NCBI RefSeq assembly: GCF_003115775.1
Contig: NZ_QEES01000002.1
Location: 620,001-684,000 of the forward strand
DNA from: Cellulomonas sp. WB94
GTDB lineage: Bacteria > Actinomycetota > Actinomycetes > Actinomycetales > Cellulomonadaceae
Length of the DNA stretch: 64,000 bases
Direction: 5' to 3'
The notes below the pieces were generated by a model. It had not been told where the DNA came from and made no database searches. It worked only from the letters and a program-made list of their open reading frames with translations. The translations under genes and the position numbers were made by a program. Each line of letters starts with the position of its first letter. Position 1 is the stretch's first letter. Positions 63,445 through 64,000 of the stretch are shown here, in pieces.

Positions 63445-64000
63445 CTATCGGCTTGCGAGGGTGCCGGCCCGGCGGTACTCCGACTCGGCGGCACGCAGGA
63501 CCCGGTCCCATCCGAACGCCGGTCTGACCGCATTGTTGTGCGCGCAGATGCCCGCGAGAAGACGTTCGTCCCGCACGAGATGCACGATCGCCTCGGTCAT
63601 CTCGGCGTCGTCGGCCACCAGGAGGCCGTCCGTGCCGTCCACGACGAACTCCTCGATCCCGGTGCCGCTCCGCGCCACGATCGCGAGCCCGGCGGTGCGG
63701 GCCTCGAGGGCCGCGATGCCGAACGCCTCGAGCTCGGCAGGCGCGAGGAACACGTCCGCATCGGCGTATGCGGCCCGGACCTCCTCGCGCGAGAGGCGGC
63801 CGGTCAGGTGCACGACGGCCTGGAGACCGTGCGACACGACGGTCTGCTCGACCCGCCGGCGGGTCGGTCCGTCGCCGATGACCGTCAGCCGGAGCGCACC
63901 CGGGGGCACGCGACGAGCGGCCGCAGCGACGAGCTCGACGAGCGGGACCGCCCGCTTGCGCGGCGCGAGGCGCATCGTCGCGACGAGGTGGACCGGGCTG
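63445..64000 (-). CDS. Glycosyltransferase, GT-B fold (GT4-like), C-terminal part; 5' end beyond window
   Basis: The frame is open to the window edge at 64000. The visible ~185 residues are the donor-binding half of a GT-B glycosyltransferase: MRLAPRKRAVPLVELVAAA, LRLTVIGDGPTRRRVEQ, HLTGRLSREEVRAAYADADVFLAPAELEAFGIAALEARTAGLAIVARSGTGIEEFV. The E-x7-E-like pair (ELEAFGIAALEA) binds the nucleotide sugar in GT4 enzymes. The stop is at 63445-63447. Substrates cannot be told; cell-wall glycan or glycolipid synthesis is usual for the family. Confidence 0.88.
   Translation of the reverse strand, partial: SPVHLVATMRLAPRKRAVPLVELVAAAARRVPPGALRLTVIGDGPTRRRVEQTVVSHGLQAVVHLTGRLSREEVRAAYADADVFLAPAELEAFGIAALEARTAGLAIVARSGTGIEEFVVDGTDGLLVADDAEMTEAIVHLVRDERLLAGICAHNNAVRPAFGWDRVLRAAESEYRRAGTLASR

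Overview
The window is about 72-74% G+C. It has dense, co-oriented genes with ATGA/GTGA four-base overlaps, many GTG starts, actinobacterial family proteins (MgtE-N/DUF1003/Mrp cluster, DUF3017, DUF6350, eukaryote-like NADP isocitrate dehydrogenase, PspC-containing sensor kinase) and many start codons placed 6-8 bases after a -10 hexamer, as on leaderless mRNAs. Together these point to an actinobacterium of the order Micrococcales. The large secreted starch and nucleic-acid enzymes would suit a Cellulomonas-like soil polysaccharide degrader; that genus-level guess is inference only. No tRNA, rRNA, CRISPR array, insertion sequence or prophage gene was seen, and the window reads as ordinary chromosome.

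Layout. 0-7.7 kb: the 3' end of a DEAD-box RNA helicase, a MarC/PHP-phosphatase pair, an aminopeptidase P, a stress protein and the MgtE-N/CBS - DUF1003 - Mrp cluster. 7.8-11.1 kb: a galactose operon (DeoR-type regulator, galT, galK). 11.2-14.2 kb: a MacB-like three-gene ABC system. 14.3-20.5 kb: exonuclease III and a 1675-residue secreted nuclease/5'-nucleotidase preceded by a phosphate (PHO) box. 20.5-24.4 kb: one-carbon metabolism, with glyA-folD behind a ZTP riboswitch, then a GNAT acetyltransferase and purU. 24.5-43.4 kb: carbohydrate uptake and use, with two CUT2-type sugar ABC systems, each with a ROK regulator, flanking a giant amylopullulanase gene and the icd-mdh pair. 43.5-51.3 kb: an aquaporin, a DUF3017 protein, an FAD oxidoreductase, purH behind a second ZTP riboswitch, a TetR/epimerase pair and purN. 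51.3-57.5 kb: DUF6350, sucCD and the UvrD-family helicase pcrA. 57.6-64 kb: small membrane proteins, a PspC-type sensor kinase/LuxR response regulator divergent from a PspC/adhesin-like membrane protein, and a truncated glycosyltransferase.

How the genes work together. The amylopullulanase would cut starch or pullulan outside the cell, the two CUT2 transporters would import monosaccharides, and galTK, icd, mdh and sucCD feed or run central carbon metabolism. glyA, folD, purU, purN and purH form a one-carbon/purine network, and the riboswitches tie glyA-folD and purH to the alarmone ZTP. The nuclease/5'-nucleotidase under a PHO box is a phosphate scavenger.

Two genes, purH and the amylopullulanase, are each broken by one missing base in a short G/C homopolymer, which looks more like sequencing error than biology. 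I did not find an obviously new multi-gene system. The most novel material is regulatory: a triple TetR operator at 48.9 kb, helically phased direct repeats upstream of the PspC protein at 60.7 kb, a tandem operator over the amylopullulanase promoter, and a motif shared by the icd and sucC promoters.
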